Assembly (NCBI RefSeq): GCF_028736035.1
Contig: NZ_CP117866.1
Coordinates: forward strand, 2,480,001-2,544,000
From: Streptomyces sp. T12
Lineage (GTDB): Bacteria > Actinomycetota > Actinomycetes > Streptomycetales > Streptomycetaceae
Direction of reading: 5' to 3'
DNA length: 64,000 bases
Shown: positions 1-9,855 of the stretch, in pieces
Layout of the letters: every line of letters starts with the position of its first letter
Numbering within the stretch: the first letter of the stretch is position 1
Made by a program: the position numbers and the translations under genes
Notes under the pieces: generated by a model
What the model saw: the letters and a program-made list of their open reading frames with translations, nothing else
What the model was told of the DNA's origin: nothing
Databases searched by the model: none

Positions 1-106
1 CCGCGCCGGGCAGGTCTCGTCCCCAGGTGAAGGCCAGCAGGACGACCGCGAGCACCGGCACGACGTACGTCCACTGGGTCGTGAGCGGCCTGAGCCGAGC
101 GATCAT
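1..106 (-). CDS. Probable cation:proton antiporter, N-terminal fragment
   Basis: Only the first 35 codons lie in the window; the gene runs off the left edge. The peptide opens with a short basic stretch (M-I-A-R-L-R) followed by a hydrophobic helix (VVPVLAVVLLAF) ending in T-W-G-R-D-L-P-G, which looks like the first membrane segment of a transporter. From memory this start resembles ChaA-type Ca2+/H+ antiporters of Streptomyces, and the TerC and TerD genes next door, linked to calcium and tellurite stress, would fit. The family call is inference because no catalytic region is visible. Confidence 0.5.
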   Translation of the reverse strand, partial: MIARLRPLTTQWTYVVPVLAVVLLAFTWGRDLPGA

Positions 107-209
107 GGAGCGATCGTCGCAGAGGCGTTGGGGGTTCGCATTCCGGTCTGGTGGGTTGTCAGGCGGCCCCGCGCCCTCGGGATGCGGGGCCCCTGTGGGT
201 CGTATGTCG

Positions 210-512
210 CTACGCGAAATCGGTCATCTCCTGTACGTCGCAGTCCGTGAAGGACGGCGGCCTGGTGCACAGTGCGGCCATCTGCTCCGCGAACTTGGTC
301 GTGTCGGGGTCGTCGCTGTTGCGCATGGCGTCCTCGTAGGAGTCGAACTCGATCACCACGAGGTAGCGGTTGGCCTGGCCCCTGTCCTTGAGGACGAGAC
401 GGCGCGTGGGGCCGCCGCTGCGACCCGCCAGACGCTGTGCCGTCTCATGAGCCAGCTCCCGCATCTCATCGATGCGCTCGGTCTCGAAGTCGATGATCTG
501 CACGAACTTCAT
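210..512 (-). CDS. Small dimeric alpha-beta barrel-type protein
   Basis: A 100-residue protein starting M-K-F-V-Q-I-I-D-F. I chose ATG 512 because GGAGG precedes it and the longer reading frame upstream is not conserved-looking. The alternation of a short first strand, a helix rich in E/R (MRELAHETAQ), a strand (YLVVIEFDSYEDA) and a second helix resembles the ferredoxin-like alpha-beta barrel of antibiotic-biosynthesis-monooxygenase and Dabb proteins. No metal or heme ligand can be assigned, so an enzymatic role is not claimed. It sits between the antiporter fragment and terC on the same strand. Confidence 0.7.
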   Translation of the reverse strand: MKFVQIIDFETERIDEMRELAHETAQRLAGRSGGPTRRLVLKDRGQANRYLVVIEFDSYEDAMRNSDDPDTTKFAEQMAALCTRPPSFTDCDVQEMTDFA

Positions 513-651
513 GGGTGCGTCCACTGGTGCCTCCACCCGGCCGTGGTGTCCCCGGCCGGGAACACCCAGCACCCAACGAAGCACCGGGAGCGGTGCTCGG
601 CAATTCGCTGGGCACCACTCCCGGTGTTGGTTCTTCCTACGTCCGACGTGG

Positions 652-1653
652 TCAGACGTCGATGCTGTCCTTCGGAGCGCCTTCGCTCCGCTCCTGCGCC
701 GCCTCGGCCGCCGCCTGCTTCTTGGAGGCCCTCAGGCTGGTGATCGTGGTGACGATCAGCACCGAGCAGATCACGCCGAGCGAGACCGGAATGCTGATCT
801 CGGGGACATGGACCCCGGACTCGTGCAGCGCGTGCAGCACCAGCTTGACTCCGATGAAGCCCAGGATGATCGACAGGCCGTAGCTGAGGTGGACCAGCTT
901 CCTCAGCAGGCCGCCGATGAGGAAGTACAGCTGCCTCAGACCCATCAGGGCGAAGGCGTTGGCCGTGAACACGATGTACGGGTCCTGCGTCAGGCCGAAG
1001 ATCGCCGGGATCGAGTCGAGGGCGAACAGCACGTCCGTGGTGCCGATCGCCAGCATCACGACCAGCATCGGGGTCATGATCCGCTTGCCGTTCTCGGTGA
1101 TGAACAGCTTGGTGCCGTGGTAGCGGTCGGCGACACCGAACTTGCGCTCGGCGGCCTTGAGCAGCTTGTTCTCCTCGTACTCCTCGTCCTCCTCGTCGGC
1201 CCGCGCCTCCTGGATGAGCTTCCAGGCGGTCCAGATGAGGAAGGCACCGAAGAGGTAGAACACCCACGAGAAGCTCGCGAGGATCGCGGCACCGGCGGCA
1301 ATGAAGATCGCGCGCAGGACCAGGGCTATGAGGACCCCGATGAGGAGCACGCGCTGCTGGTACTGCGAGGGAACCGCGAACTTCGCCATGATCAGGACGA
1401 AGACGAAGAGGTTGTCGACGCTCAGCGACTTCTCGGTGATGAAGCCCGCGAAGAACTCACCGGCCGGCTGTCCGCCGCCGAAGACGAGCAGGCCGAGCCC
1501 GAAGAGGCCCGCCAGGACGATCCAGACGACCGTCCAGATACCGGCTTCCTTGATCGATACGTCGTGCGGCTTACGGCCGATGAAGAAGTCGACCGCGATG
1601 AGGGCGGCAAGGCCCACGATGGTCAGGACCCATAGGGTCGGGGAAACATCCAC
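652..1653 (-). CDS. TerC family integral membrane protein
   Basis: A 333-residue membrane protein of the TerC family (tellurium-resistance/Alx type), with about eight hydrophobic helices. Recognisable family segments are the N-terminal LIAVDFFIGRKPH, the AGFITEKSLSVDNLFVF segment and TTDVLFALDSIPAIFGLTQD with conserved acidic residues in the membrane. TerC proteins are implicated in metal ion export, particularly manganese, and interact with TerD-type proteins. I start at GTG 1653 because GGAGG lies five bases upstream; the ATG 27 bases further out has no ribosome site. Downstream of the two TerD-type genes on the same strand. Confidence 0.93.
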   Translation of the reverse strand: MDVSPTLWVLTIVGLAALIAVDFFIGRKPHDVSIKEAGIWTVVWIVLAGLFGLGLLVFGGGQPAGEFFAGFITEKSLSVDNLFVFVLIMAKFAVPSQYQQRVLLIGVLIALVLRAIFIAAGAAILASFSWVFYLFGAFLIWTAWKLIQEARADEEDEEYEENKLLKAAERKFGVADRYHGTKLFITENGKRIMTPMLVVMLAIGTTDVLFALDSIPAIFGLTQDPYIVFTANAFALMGLRQLYFLIGGLLRKLVHLSYGLSIILGFIGVKLVLHALHESGVHVPEISIPVSLGVICSVLIVTTITSLRASKKQAAAEAAQERSEGAPKDSIDV

Positions 1654-1828
1654 TGCGCCTCCGGCAGTACGTAACGGCAAATGTCAGCGTCGTCGCGCGC
1701 CGGAGGTCTCTTCCACCCACGATGGGCCGACGCCCCGGGATCTGGCCGGATCCGTATTGACGGGTACGTCGCAGCAGACAGGGAGTACTCCCCTCCGTGC
1801 AATGAACAGTACCCAATCACCAAGGAAA

Positions 1829-1882
1829 GGTAAAGTACTTGGCAAAAGAAATGCCAAGTGTGCTGGTCAGTGGCGCTTTACC
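1829..1882 (-). terminator. Nested inverted repeat downstream of the TerD-fusion gene
   Basis: An 8-bp perfect inverted repeat (ACTTGGCA 1837-1844 / TGCCAAGT 1852-1859, 7-base loop) is enclosed by a second 7-bp pair (GGTAAAG 1829-1835 / CTTTACC 1876-1882). The outer arm overlaps the stop codon of the TerD-fusion gene. It probably ends that transcript before terC, although the TGCCAAGTG half also resembles sites elsewhere in the window. Confidence 0.5.
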
Positions 1883-3956
1883 TGTACTTGGCGCGGGCTG
1901 CGGCGACCTGCGTGAGCACCTGCTGGAGCACCTGGCTGCCCGGCGGCACGAGCGGAGGCTCGTACGTCCAGGCGTGCCCCACCCACGGGTCGGCGAGGTG
2001 ATCGTCCGGGACCGGGGTCAGTCGCAGCAGCGAACGCCACAGCGGGTCGAGCAACGGGCCGTAGGCGGCGGCCTCCTCGCGGTCCGCGACCATCATGAGG
2101 TGGACGCCCACGGCGGGCCCCTCGTCGGCCAGGTAGCGCAGCTGGTTCACCGCCCGGTCGTCGAAGCCGTGCGGGAAGTCATTGACGATCAGCAGCTGCT
2201 CGGAGGTGTCGAAACCGGGCGGCAGGGAGTCGGGTGCTCCGCCGCGCACCGCCATCTGCACCAGGTCGACGCGCTGAGTGAGCCGCGCGAGGACGTCCGC
2301 GACGCCCGCCGCGCCCACGGCGGGCGGGGCCGCGAGCACGCCGGTCTGCACCAGCGGTACGAGTGCCTGCGCGCCCGAACCGGCCGGGTCCATGACGTGC
2401 ACGGTGAACTCGCCAGCCGGGTAGACGGCGAGCAGTCGGGCCGTGTGCGCCACGGCCGTCTCCATCGCGAGGCGCCGCAGGTCGTGGGAGTCGGTGAACG
2501 ATCCGTCGAGCGATCCGCCGCGTCCGCTGTCGATCCACAGGCCCCGCTCCAGCGGCAGCCGGACCAGCATCGGGATGCGCAGCTGGGCGCTCTCGGGCAG
2601 GTGGAGGTCGCCCAGGCGCAGGGCCATGGGGATCTCCATCGGTACGCGGTAGCCGTGCCAGACGGGGTTGTCCCAGCGCGCGTACGCGGCTGGCAGCGCG
2701 GGTTCGACGACCTCGGACTCGGCGGTGAGCTGGGTCAGGTCCCGGTCGAGCGTCGCCCTGGCCTGGTTGACGAGCTCGGCGTGCTTGGCCTGGGCCGCCT
2801 CGCGTGCGGCGTCGCCCTGTCCGCCGATCCGGCTGCGCGGGTCCGACAGGACCTGGTCGAGCTCCTTCTCCATGCGCGAGTCGGCGAAGTCGACCGCGCT
2901 GCGGTAGGCGGCGGTCGTGCGGGCCAGGTCCTCGAACATGCCCCACACCTGGTTGTAGAGCCGCTCGTCCATGGACCAGCCGGTGGCGTCACCCGCGACC
3001 GGCTGCGCGGGCTGCCCGGGCTGGGCCGGGGGCGCGGTCGGCGGGGGCGGCGGCGGAGCCGCGTTCTGGCGGCGCGGGTGGCTGTAGTCGATCGGGCCGC
3101 CGGACGTGGGCGCGGACGGCTGGGCGGGATCGGTGGCGCCGGTTCCGCTCTGGTACGACGGCTGCTGCGCGGACTGGCCCGGTACGCCGGACGGCTGGGT
3201 GCCGTACGGGGAGTTCGGCTGCGGTGTGGACTGCCCGGGCACACCAGGCGTCTGGGTGCCGTAGGGCGACGTCGGCTGCGGCGGTACGGGGTCGGCGGCG
3301 CCCTGCGGTGCGGGACCGCCCTGATCCGCGCCGAGTGCCGGAGCGGCCGCCTGCCGGGAGCGGTCGCCGTCCGGCCGGGGCGGGGGTGCCGGCACCGAGC
3401 GGGCCACGCCCTGGGCCACCGCGTCGTTGATGCCGCCGGCGAGTTGCCGGGCCTCGGGCAGGCCCTGGTCGGTGAAGAGGTCGGCGAGGCCGCCGGCGTA
3501 GCCCTGGCCGATGGCGCGCACCTTCCAGGCACCCTGGCGGCGGTAGAGCTCCAGGGCGACGACGGCCGACTCGGCCTCCAGGCCGGTGATGCTGTAGGAG
3601 GCGACCTCGGTGCCGTCGAGGCCGGTGACCGCGACGAAGGGGGTGGCGACGGCGCCGAACCGGGTCGGACCGGCGACCCCGGTGGGCAGGGCGAGCAGCA
3701 CACTGACACGGTGGACGGCTTCCGGCATGGCGTCCAGGTCCACCGCGAGGCGATGGTCGGCGGCCGCCTGCCGGGAGACCTCGAGGCCGGGCAGGGTGGG
3801 GGCGCCGGGGTGCGCCACCCATTCGACGCCGTGGATCCGGCCCTGCTCGTCACCGAGCGTGGCTGCGGCCACGATCGGCGTGCCGGCCGAGACCCGGATC
3901 TCCAGACGGGCCTGGGAGAGCGGGTGGTTCTGCCCCCGCACCAGCTCGGCCGTCAT
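1878..3956 (-). CDS. TerD domain protein with degenerate FtsK-like C-terminal region
   Basis: 692 residues. Residues 1 to about 175 form a TerD-type (calcium-binding stress) domain with the familiar GVEWVAHPG, YSITGLEAES and ALELYRRQGAWKVRAIGQGY elements. A long Pro/Gln/Gly linker (about 180-320) contains two copies of S-P-Y-G-T-Q-x-x-G-V-P-G-Q-S. The C-terminal half resembles HerA/FtsK-superfamily ATPase domains (PMLVRLPLERGLWIDSGRGG, FTVHVMDPAG, LLIVNDFPHGFDDRA, VGVHLMMVADREE) but I see no GK[ST] P-loop, so ATPase activity is doubtful. Start chosen at ATG 3956 after GGGGGACGAAGG. Lies directly downstream of terD; together with terC it forms a Ter stress module. Confidence 0.85.
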   Translation of the reverse strand: MTAELVRGQNHPLSQARLEIRVSAGTPIVAAATLGDEQGRIHGVEWVAHPGAPTLPGLEVSRQAAADHRLAVDLDAMPEAVHRVSVLLALPTGVAGPTRFGAVATPFVAVTGLDGTEVASYSITGLEAESAVVALELYRRQGAWKVRAIGQGYAGGLADLFTDQGLPEARQLAGGINDAVAQGVARSVPAPPPRPDGDRSRQAAAPALGADQGGPAPQGAADPVPPQPTSPYGTQTPGVPGQSTPQPNSPYGTQPSGVPGQSAQQPSYQSGTGATDPAQPSAPTSGGPIDYSHPRRQNAAPPPPPPTAPPAQPGQPAQPVAGDATGWSMDERLYNQVWGMFEDLARTTAAYRSAVDFADSRMEKELDQVLSDPRSRIGGQGDAAREAAQAKHAELVNQARATLDRDLTQLTAESEVVEPALPAAYARWDNPVWHGYRVPMEIPMALRLGDLHLPESAQLRIPMLVRLPLERGLWIDSGRGGSLDGSFTDSHDLRRLAMETAVAHTARLLAVYPAGEFTVHVMDPAGSGAQALVPLVQTGVLAAPPAVGAAGVADVLARLTQRVDLVQMAVRGGAPDSLPPGFDTSEQLLIVNDFPHGFDDRAVNQLRYLADEGPAVGVHLMMVADREEAAAYGPLLDPLWRSLLRLTPVPDDHLADPWVGHAWTYEPPLVPPGSQVLQQVLTQVAAARAKYR

Positions 3957-4052
3957 GCCTTCGTCCCCCTGTGTCGCTTGTTGTGTTGTGTGCTGCTCGC
4001 CGGGCCGCCTCACAGGTCCCCAGGCCCTTCAGGTCCTACGGTGCGGAAGGTC

Positions 4053-4631
4053 CTACAGGTGCGGCAGGATCGACGGCATCAGGTCCTGGAAGGTGCGGCC
4101 GTTGGCCGGCGTACCGAGGGCCGTCATCGTCCAGCCCGGGCCCGAACGGTGCACCTTCGCCATGATCTGGGCCGTGTAGGAGCCGCCGCCCGCGAGCGTG
4201 TAGCGGGCCAGCTCCTGACCGTTGGTCTCGTCGACCAGGCGGCAGAACGCGTTCTGCACCTCCTGGAAGGTCTGGCCCGTGAAGGAGTTCACGGTGAAGA
4301 CGATCTGGTCGATGTGGACCGGGATGCGCGCGAGGTCGACGAGGATCGCCTCGTCGTCGCCGCCCTGGCCGACACCGCCGACGAGGTTGTCACCGGTGTG
4401 GCGGACCGAGCCGTCGTCGCTCACCAGGTGGCGGAAGAAGACGACGTCGACCGGCTGCTTGTCCGCGAACAGGACCGCAGAGGCGTCGAGGTCGACCTCC
4501 CGCGTGCGCGAGCCGAACAGGCCGCGCCGGGGAGCCGCCTGCCAGCCGAGACCCATGCGCACCGCGGTCAGGCTGCCGCCGTCGTTCTTCTGCAGACTGA
4601 TGGCCTGACCCTTGGTCATGTTGACGGTCAC
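4053..4631 (-). CDS. terD: TerD family protein (tellurium/calcium stress response)
   Basis: 192 residues, the normal length of TerD. Starts V-T-V-N-M-T-K-G-Q-A-I-S-L-Q-K, the standard actinobacterial opening, at GTG 4631; the longer open frame upstream lacks family similarity. Conserved elements include RMGLGWQAA, REVDLDASAV, DNLVGGVGQGGDDEAILVDL (acidic calcium-ligand region) and SFTGQTFQEVQNAF. TerD proteins bind Ca2+ and act at the inner face of the membrane in stress response; a role with the neighbouring TerC and TerD-fusion proteins is inferred from adjacency. Confidence 0.95.
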   Translation of the reverse strand: MTVNMTKGQAISLQKNDGGSLTAVRMGLGWQAAPRRGLFGSRTREVDLDASAVLFADKQPVDVVFFRHLVSDDGSVRHTGDNLVGGVGQGGDDEAILVDLARIPVHIDQIVFTVNSFTGQTFQEVQNAFCRLVDETNGQELARYTLAGGGSYTAQIMAKVHRSGPGWTMTALGTPANGRTFQDLMPSILPHL

Positions 4632-4830
4632 GTGCTGATTCCCCTCTCGAGCTGTCCCCTGTTGGCCGCGGACTCCGCGGATGACGAGAACCCTACGCAG
4701 GGGCACTGACAGTGCCGTACCCCGGTCCGCACTTTGTGTCGGTCTTGCAACACAGCGCGTGCGCGGCATGCCCTGGGAGGCCGTTCGGGGACGCTGGTTC
4801 CGCAAGCGTGGACCAGCGCCCGTGGTCCCG

Positions 4831-6978
4831 TCAGGCCAGGCCCGCCTCCTTCATCTGGCGCAGTTCCTTCTTCATCTCGGACACCTCGTCACGCAGCCGG
4901 GCCGCGATCTCGAACTGCAGATCCGCGGCGGCGGCGCGCATACGCTCCGTCAACTCCTCGATCTGCTCTGCGAGATCGGCCGCCGGCCGGTCGGTCGGCA
5001 CCGTCTCCTTGGCCTTGCCCTTGGCGGGCTTGGCAGCCTTGGCGCCCTTGGCCGCCTTGGCGCCGAGGGAGGGCACGGGGGCCTTGGTGCCGCGGCCGTC
5101 CTTCTTGGCGCGGTAGCCCGTGCCGAGCAGCTGCTCGGTGTCGACGTCCTCGCGGGCGATCTGCGCGACGATGTCGTTGATCTTCTTGCGCAGCGGCTGG
5201 GGGTCGATGCCTTTCGCCTTGTTGTACGCGACCTGCTTCTCCCGACGGCGGTTGGTCTCGTCGATGGCCTTCTCCATCGCCGGGGTGATCTTGTCGGCGT
5301 ACATGTGGACCTGGCCGGAGACATTGCGCGCTGCGCGGCCGATGGTCTGGATGAGGGAGGTGCCGGAGCGCAGGAAGCCCTCCTTGTCGGCGTCGAGGAT
5401 CGCCACCAGGGACACCTCGGGAAGGTCGAGGCCCTCGCGGAGGAGGTTGATGCCGACCAGGACGTCGAACTCGCCCGCGCGCAGCTCGCGCAGCAACTCG
5501 ACGCGGCGCAGCGTGTCGACGTCGCTGTGCAAATAACGCACCTGGATGCCGAGCTCCAGGAAGTAGTCCGTGAGGTCCTCGGCCATCTTCTTGGTGAGAG
5601 TGGTGACCAGGACGCGCTCGTCCTTCTCGACCCGTCCCCGGATCTCGTGGACCAGGTCGTCGATCTGGCCCTCGGTGGGCTTGACGACGACTTCGGGGTC
5701 GATAAGGCCGGTGGGGCGGATGATCTGCTCGACCTGGCCGTCCGAGCGGGAGAGCTCATACTTGCCCGGGGTCGCCGACAGGTAGACCGTCTGTCCGATG
5801 CGCTCCTGGAACTCCTCCCACTTCAGGGGGCGGTTGTCGAGGGCGGAGGGCAGGCGGAAGCCGTGGTCGACGAGGGTGCGCTTGCGGGACGCGTCGCCCT
5901 CGTACATGGCTCCGATCTGCGGCACGGTGACGTGCGACTCGTCGATGACGAGCAGGAAGTCGTCCGGGAAGTAGTCCAGCAGGGTGTTCGGCGGGGAGCC
6001 GGGCGAGCGGCCGTCGAAGTGCATCGAGTAGTTCTCGACTCCGGAGCAGCTGCCGATCTGACGGAGCATCTCGAGGTCGTACGTCGTGCGCATCCGCAGG
6101 CGCTGGGCCTCCAGGAGCTTGCCCTGCTTCTCCAGCTCGGCAAGGCGCTCGCCCAGCTCCTTCTCGATGTCGTTGACGGCCCGCTCCATGCGCTCGGGGC
6201 CCGCGACGTAGTGGGAGGCCGGGAACACGTACAGCTGCTCGTCGTCGCTGATGATCTCGCCGGTGAGCGGGTGCAGCGTGGACAGCGCCTCGATCTCGTC
6301 GCCGAACATCTCGATGCGGACGGCGAGCTCCTCGTAGACCGGGAAGATCTCGATGGTGTCGCCGCGCACCCGGAAGGTGCCACGTGTGAAGGCCAGGTCG
6401 TTGCGCGTGTACTGGATGTCGACGAAACGGCGCAGCAGTTGGTCCCGGTCGATCTCCTCGCCGACCTTGAGGGGGACCATGCGGTCCACGTACTCCTGTG
6501 GAGTACCGAGGCCGTAGATGCAGGAGACCGAGGCGACCACGACGACGTCGCGGCGGGTGAGCAGCGAGTTGGTCGAGGAGTGACGCAGGCGCTCGACCTC
6601 CTCGTTGATCGAGGAGTCCTTCTCGATGTAGGTGTCCGACTGCGGGACGTACGCCTCGGGCTGGTAGTAGTCGTAGTACGAGACGAAGTACTCGACGGCG
6701 TTGTTCGGCAGCAGCTCGCGGAACTCGTTCGCCAGCTGGGCGGCGAGCGTCTTGTTCGGCGCCATCACCAGGGTGGGGCGCTGGAGCTTCTCGATCATCC
6801 ACGCGGTGGTGGCGGACTTGCCTGTGCCGGTCGCGCCGAGCAGGACGACGTCCTTCTCGCCGGCTTCGATGCGCCGGGCGAGCTCGGTGATGGCCTGCGG
6901 CTGGTCGCCGCTGGGCTGGTAGGGGCTGACGACCTCGAAGGGCGCCACCGTGCGTTCGATGCTGGAAACGGGCCGCAT
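4831..6978 (-). CDS. uvrB: Excinuclease ABC subunit B
   Basis: 715 residues, full length. UvrB is the helicase-like damage-loading subunit of nucleotide excision repair, acting with UvrA and UvrC. Visible motifs: Walker A GATGTGKS (K54), the beta-hairpin region [20 protein letters not shown], the DESH box (VIDESHV), helicase motif [11 protein letters not shown], and a C-terminal UVR domain ([24 protein letters not shown]) after an Ala/Lys-rich linker. I start at ATG 6978, giving [14 protein letters not shown]. It follows the MHYT gene by 40 bases on the same strand. No LexA-type box (GAAC-N4-GTTC) was seen immediately upstream. Confidence 0.98.
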   Translation of the reverse strand: MRPVSSIERTVAPFEVVSPYQPSGDQPQAITELARRIEAGEKDVVLLGATGTGKSATTAWMIEKLQRPTLVMAPNKTLAAQLANEFRELLPNNAVEYFVSYYDYYQPEAYVPQSDTYIEKDSSINEEVERLRHSSTNSLLTRRDVVVVASVSCIYGLGTPQEYVDRMVPLKVGEEIDRDQLLRRFVDIQYTRNDLAFTRGTFRVRGDTIEIFPVYEELAVRIEMFGDEIEALSTLHPLTGEIISDDEQLYVFPASHYVAGPERMERAVNDIEKELGERLAELEKQGKLLEAQRLRMRTTYDLEMLRQIGSCSGVENYSMHFDGRSPGSPPNTLLDYFPDDFLLVIDESHVTVPQIGAMYEGDASRKRTLVDHGFRLPSALDNRPLKWEEFQERIGQTVYLSATPGKYELSRSDGQVEQIIRPTGLIDPEVVVKPTEGQIDDLVHEIRGRVEKDERVLVTTLTKKMAEDLTDYFLELGIQVRYLHSDVDTLRRVELLRELRAGEFDVLVGINLLREGLDLPEVSLVAILDADKEGFLRSGTSLIQTIGRAARNVSGQVHMYADKITPAMEKAIDETNRRREKQVAYNKAKGIDPQPLRKKINDIVAQIAREDVDTEQLLGTGYRAKKDGRGTKAPVPSLGAKAAKGAKAAKPAKGKAKETVPTDRPAADLAEQIEELTERMRAAAADLQFEIAARLRDEVSEMKKELRQMKEAGLA

Positions 6979-7018
6979 GGAGTCAACCGTACGACCCGCC
7001 ACTGACAACGCGGTCCGA

Positions 7019-7879
7019 TCAGTGGTTTTGCGGGGTGCGGGGGCCTCGCTGCCCGAGGGTGCGGCGCAGCGGCGGGCGGCGGGTGGGGTGCGGGACGGTG
7101 GCGTGGGCCGGGACGCCGGGCTTGTGCTCGACGGGGACGCCGGCGGGCCTCCCCATGACCAGCTTCGGGTCGAACAGCATGACGGCGCCCGCGAGGAGCA
7201 GGAAGGCGAGCGGGCCGATCAGCATGGGCGCGAGCAGGGCGGCGGGTGAGTCGCCCGTGGCGGGGGCCTCCGTGCCGTGGAGATGGACGCTGAGGGCGGC
7301 CATGCCGGTGTAGTGCATGCCGCTGACCGCGAGGCCCATGACGAGGCTCGCGCCCACGCTCCACATCAGCCCTCTGACCTGTCCGGCGGCCCACAGGGCG
7401 GCGGTGGCCGCGACCATGGCTATGGCGACGGAGACGGCGACGGTGAACGTGTTGTACTCCAGCTTGCCGTTGAGCCGCATGCCGGCCATGCCCAGGTAGT
7501 GCATCGAGGCTATGCCCAGGCCGGTGATGGTGCCGCCGGTGAACAGGGCCGTTCCGCTGGCGCCCTTGTAGCCGACGATGAAGATCCCGACGCCCACCAT
7601 GACGACGGCGACGGCCAGGCTCGCGAACGTCATCGGCTTGTCGTAGTGGATCGGCGTCTCCTTGACCGTGAACCCCATCATCGCGACGAAGTGCATGGTC
7701 CATATGCCGGAGCCGATGGCCGCCGAGCCCAGGGCGAGCCAGCCCGGGCGCCAGGACTGCGAGACGAGCATCGATCTTGTGGTGCAGCGCAGACCGAGGG
7801 CACCACCGAGGCAGGCCATCAGGTAGGCCACCAGCGGTGTGACGAGTCCGTAGCTGAATCCGTCGATCGTGCCCTGCAT
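7019..7879 (-). CDS. MHYT domain integral membrane protein
   Basis: 286 residues, with seven predicted membrane helices and three MHYT-type repeats (M-H-F-V-A-M, M-H-Y-L-G-M, M-H-Y-T-G-M), each at a helix edge, as in the MHYT sensor family thought to bind metal (copper) and sense small gases. The C-terminus is a short basic tail; no GGDEF, EAL or histidine kinase output domain follows, so it is a stand-alone sensor or transporter-like form. It is immediately upstream of uvrB and possibly cotranscribed, which is probably incidental. Confidence 0.9.
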   Translation of the reverse strand: MQGTIDGFSYGLVTPLVAYLMACLGGALGLRCTTRSMLVSQSWRPGWLALGSAAIGSGIWTMHFVAMMGFTVKETPIHYDKPMTFASLAVAVVMVGVGIFIVGYKGASGTALFTGGTITGLGIASMHYLGMAGMRLNGKLEYNTFTVAVSVAIAMVAATAALWAAGQVRGLMWSVGASLVMGLAVSGMHYTGMAALSVHLHGTEAPATGDSPAALLAPMLIGPLAFLLLAGAVMLFDPKLVMGRPAGVPVEHKPGVPAHATVPHPTRRPPLRRTLGQRGPRTPQNH

Positions 7880-8157
7880 ACGCAGCTGCCCTTCCCGCCC
7901 TTTTACGTCCCGGAACTCTGTGAAATGCGCCCCCTCCCACGACCGACCGAGCGGTCAGGGTTGAGGCAGAGAGTAACCCCCACCGGAATGGTCGAACGAT
8001 TCTCCGGCAAAGAAACACGGCCTTGCCCCAGTTGTGCGGCACGAGTGAGCGGGCCCGGGCAACTCCATTCAATCTGTGGCCATTCTGTACTCCCCCACCG
8101 TTGACCCTCTGCTGTCACAGTTGAGCTGTCCGTGATCGCTCGACGCGAGGAGTACGC

Positions 8158-9027
8158 ATGCACGCGCGCGCTGTAGCCACCACGACGACCGCGCTCCTGG
8201 GAGCCGCCGCTCTTCTGCTCCCCGCCCACGCCGCCCGGGCCGGCGCCGAGCGGCCCACGATCATCGCCCACCGGGGGGCCTCCGCCTACGCCCCCGAGAA
8301 CACACTGGCCGCCGTCGACGAGGCCGCCGAGTTGGGCATCAGCTGGGTCGAGAACGACGTCCAGCGCACCAAGGACGGCGAGCTGGTCGTCCTCCACGAC
8401 GACAATCTCAAGCGCACGACCGATGTGGAGGAGATCTTCCCCGACCGGGCGCCGTGGAAGGTGAAGGACTTCACCGCCGCCGAGATCGCCCACCTGGACG
8501 CGGGCAGTTGGTTCGGCCCCGCGTACGCGGGCGAGCGCGTACCGACGCTGGAGCAGTTCATGGACCGCGTGGAGCTGCACCGCCAGAAGCTGCTTCTGGA
8601 GATCAAGAACCCTGAGCTGTACCCGGGCATCGAGCAGCAGACCCTCAAGGTCCTGGGCAACGAGGGCTGGCTCGACCCGGGCCACCTCGCGAGCCGGCTG
8701 ATCGTGCAGAGCTTCAGCGCCGACAGCACGCGCACCGTCCACCGGCTGAAGCCGGCCGTGAAGACCGGCTTCCTGGGGACGCCGCCCGTGGCGGACCTGT
8801 CCTGGTATGCGACCTTCGCCGACCAGATCAACCCTTCGTACTCCTCCATCTCCACGGACTATGTCGCCTCCGTCCATGGGTTCCAGGGACCGCACGGCGG
8901 GCCGTTGGAGGTCTTCACCTGGACAGTGAACGACGCGGACACCGCTCGGCTGGTCGGCAGGTACGGAGTCGACGGCATCATCACCAACAGTCCCGACGTG
9001 GTGCGGGACGCGTTCCCCAAGGGCTGA
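8158..9027 (+). CDS. Secreted glycerophosphodiester phosphodiesterase
   Basis: 289 residues with a signal peptide (about residues 1-29: basic start, LLGAAALLLPAHAARA, cleavage after an Ala-x-Ala-type site). The GDPD fold follows, with IIAHRGASAYAPENT carrying the catalytic His-Arg and the Glu/Asp metal site (VENDVQRTKDGELVVLHDD) and the second catalytic His within LVVLHDDNLKRTT. It hydrolyses glycerophosphodiesters outside the cell to glycerol-3-phosphate and an alcohol, usually for phosphate or carbon scavenging. GAGGAG lies seven bases before ATG 8158. No Pho-type control site was recognised. Confidence 0.95.
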   Translation: MHARAVATTTTALLGAAALLLPAHAARAGAERPTIIAHRGASAYAPENTLAAVDEAAELGISWVENDVQRTKDGELVVLHDDNLKRTTDVEEIFPDRAPWKVKDFTAAEIAHLDAGSWFGPAYAGERVPTLEQFMDRVELHRQKLLLEIKNPELYPGIEQQTLKVLGNEGWLDPGHLASRLIVQSFSADSTRTVHRLKPAVKTGFLGTPPVADLSWYATFADQINPSYSSISTDYVASVHGFQGPHGGPLEVFTWTVNDADTARLVGRYGVDGIITNSPDVVRDAFPKG

Positions 9028-9109
9028 GGCCCGACAGCCCCGGCCGTCCCGCCCGGCAGCCGGGGCCCGCTCCCGGGGCGTTGTCAGTGGTGGGTCGTAC
9101 GGTGGGCGC

Positions 9110-9664
9110 ATGGACAGCCATGGGCAGTACGAGCATCAGGTCGTGTGGGCCGTCGTCGGTACCGACATCGGTCCGCTGATGCTGGCCGCGACCCGCGACG
9201 GCCTGGTCAGCGTCGTGTTCCACGCCACGGAGGGGGTGCGCGAGAAGGCGCTCGACCGACTGGCGTCCCGGCTCGGCGCCGAGCCGGTCGAGGCGCCCGG
9301 TTCTCCACTGCTGGCCGAGGCGACACGTCAGGTGGAGGAGTACTTCGCCGGTGCGCGGCGCGACTTCGAGCTGCCGCTGGACTGGTCGCTCATCTCCGGC
9401 TTCAACCGGCAGGTGCTGCACGAGCTGGCGTCCGGTGTCCCGTACGGCACGGTCGTCGGGTACGGCGATCTGGCCGGACGGGTGGGGCAGCCGGGCGCGG
9501 CCCAGGCGGTGGGGATGGCGATGGGCGCCAATCCGCTGCCGGTCGTCGTGCCCTGCCACCGGGTCGTGGAGAGCGACGGCGGCATCGGCGGGTTCGGGGG
9601 CGGCCTGGAGACCAAGCGGAAGCTGCTCGCGCTGGAGGGGGTGCTGCCGGAGCCGCTGTTCTGA
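9110..9664 (+). CDS. ogt: Methylated-DNA--[protein]-cysteine S-methyltransferase
   Basis: 184 residues. Suicide repair protein that takes alkyl groups from O6-alkylguanine onto its active cysteine (C149) in the P-C-H-R-V motif. The helix-turn-helix-type DNA-binding region (VPYGTVVGYGDLAGRVGQPGAAQAVGMAMGANPLP is present in residues 110-144) precedes it and the conserved G-G-F-G-G-G-L-E-T-K-R-x-L-L-x-L-E-G end follows. Ogt-type length; no Ada domain. Confidence 0.96.
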   Translation: MDSHGQYEHQVVWAVVGTDIGPLMLAATRDGLVSVVFHATEGVREKALDRLASRLGAEPVEAPGSPLLAEATRQVEEYFAGARRDFELPLDWSLISGFNRQVLHELASGVPYGTVVGYGDLAGRVGQPGAAQAVGMAMGANPLPVVVPCHRVVESDGGIGGFGGGLETKRKLLALEGVLPEPLF

Positions 9665-9855
9665 GGGCTTCCGGTCTTCCGCAGAGTCGGACAGGCGACA
9701 GAAGACAGGCAGGAGAAGAGGGGGGAGACTGCGCCTGTGACGACACCTTTCACCCACATGTACGCGACAGGTCCGGTGTGCTGTCCCGGGTCGGCAGGTC
9801 CGGTGCGCCGCCCCATGTCGGCCGCTCGGACGCGGCGTACAGCCGGGTCTGCCTC

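Noticed and set aside
1839..4709. 956-codon open frame on the plus strand
   Set aside because: It is antisense to the TerD-fusion and TerD genes; composition is Arg/Gly/Val-rich with no domain, a usual shadow in GC-rich DNA.
4681..7005. 774-codon plus-strand open frame
   Set aside because: Exactly opposite uvrB, which is unmistakable; the peptide has no family signature.
6979..7018. LexA box in front of uvrB
   Set aside because: No GAAC-N4-GTTC sequence found in the gap upstream of uvrB.
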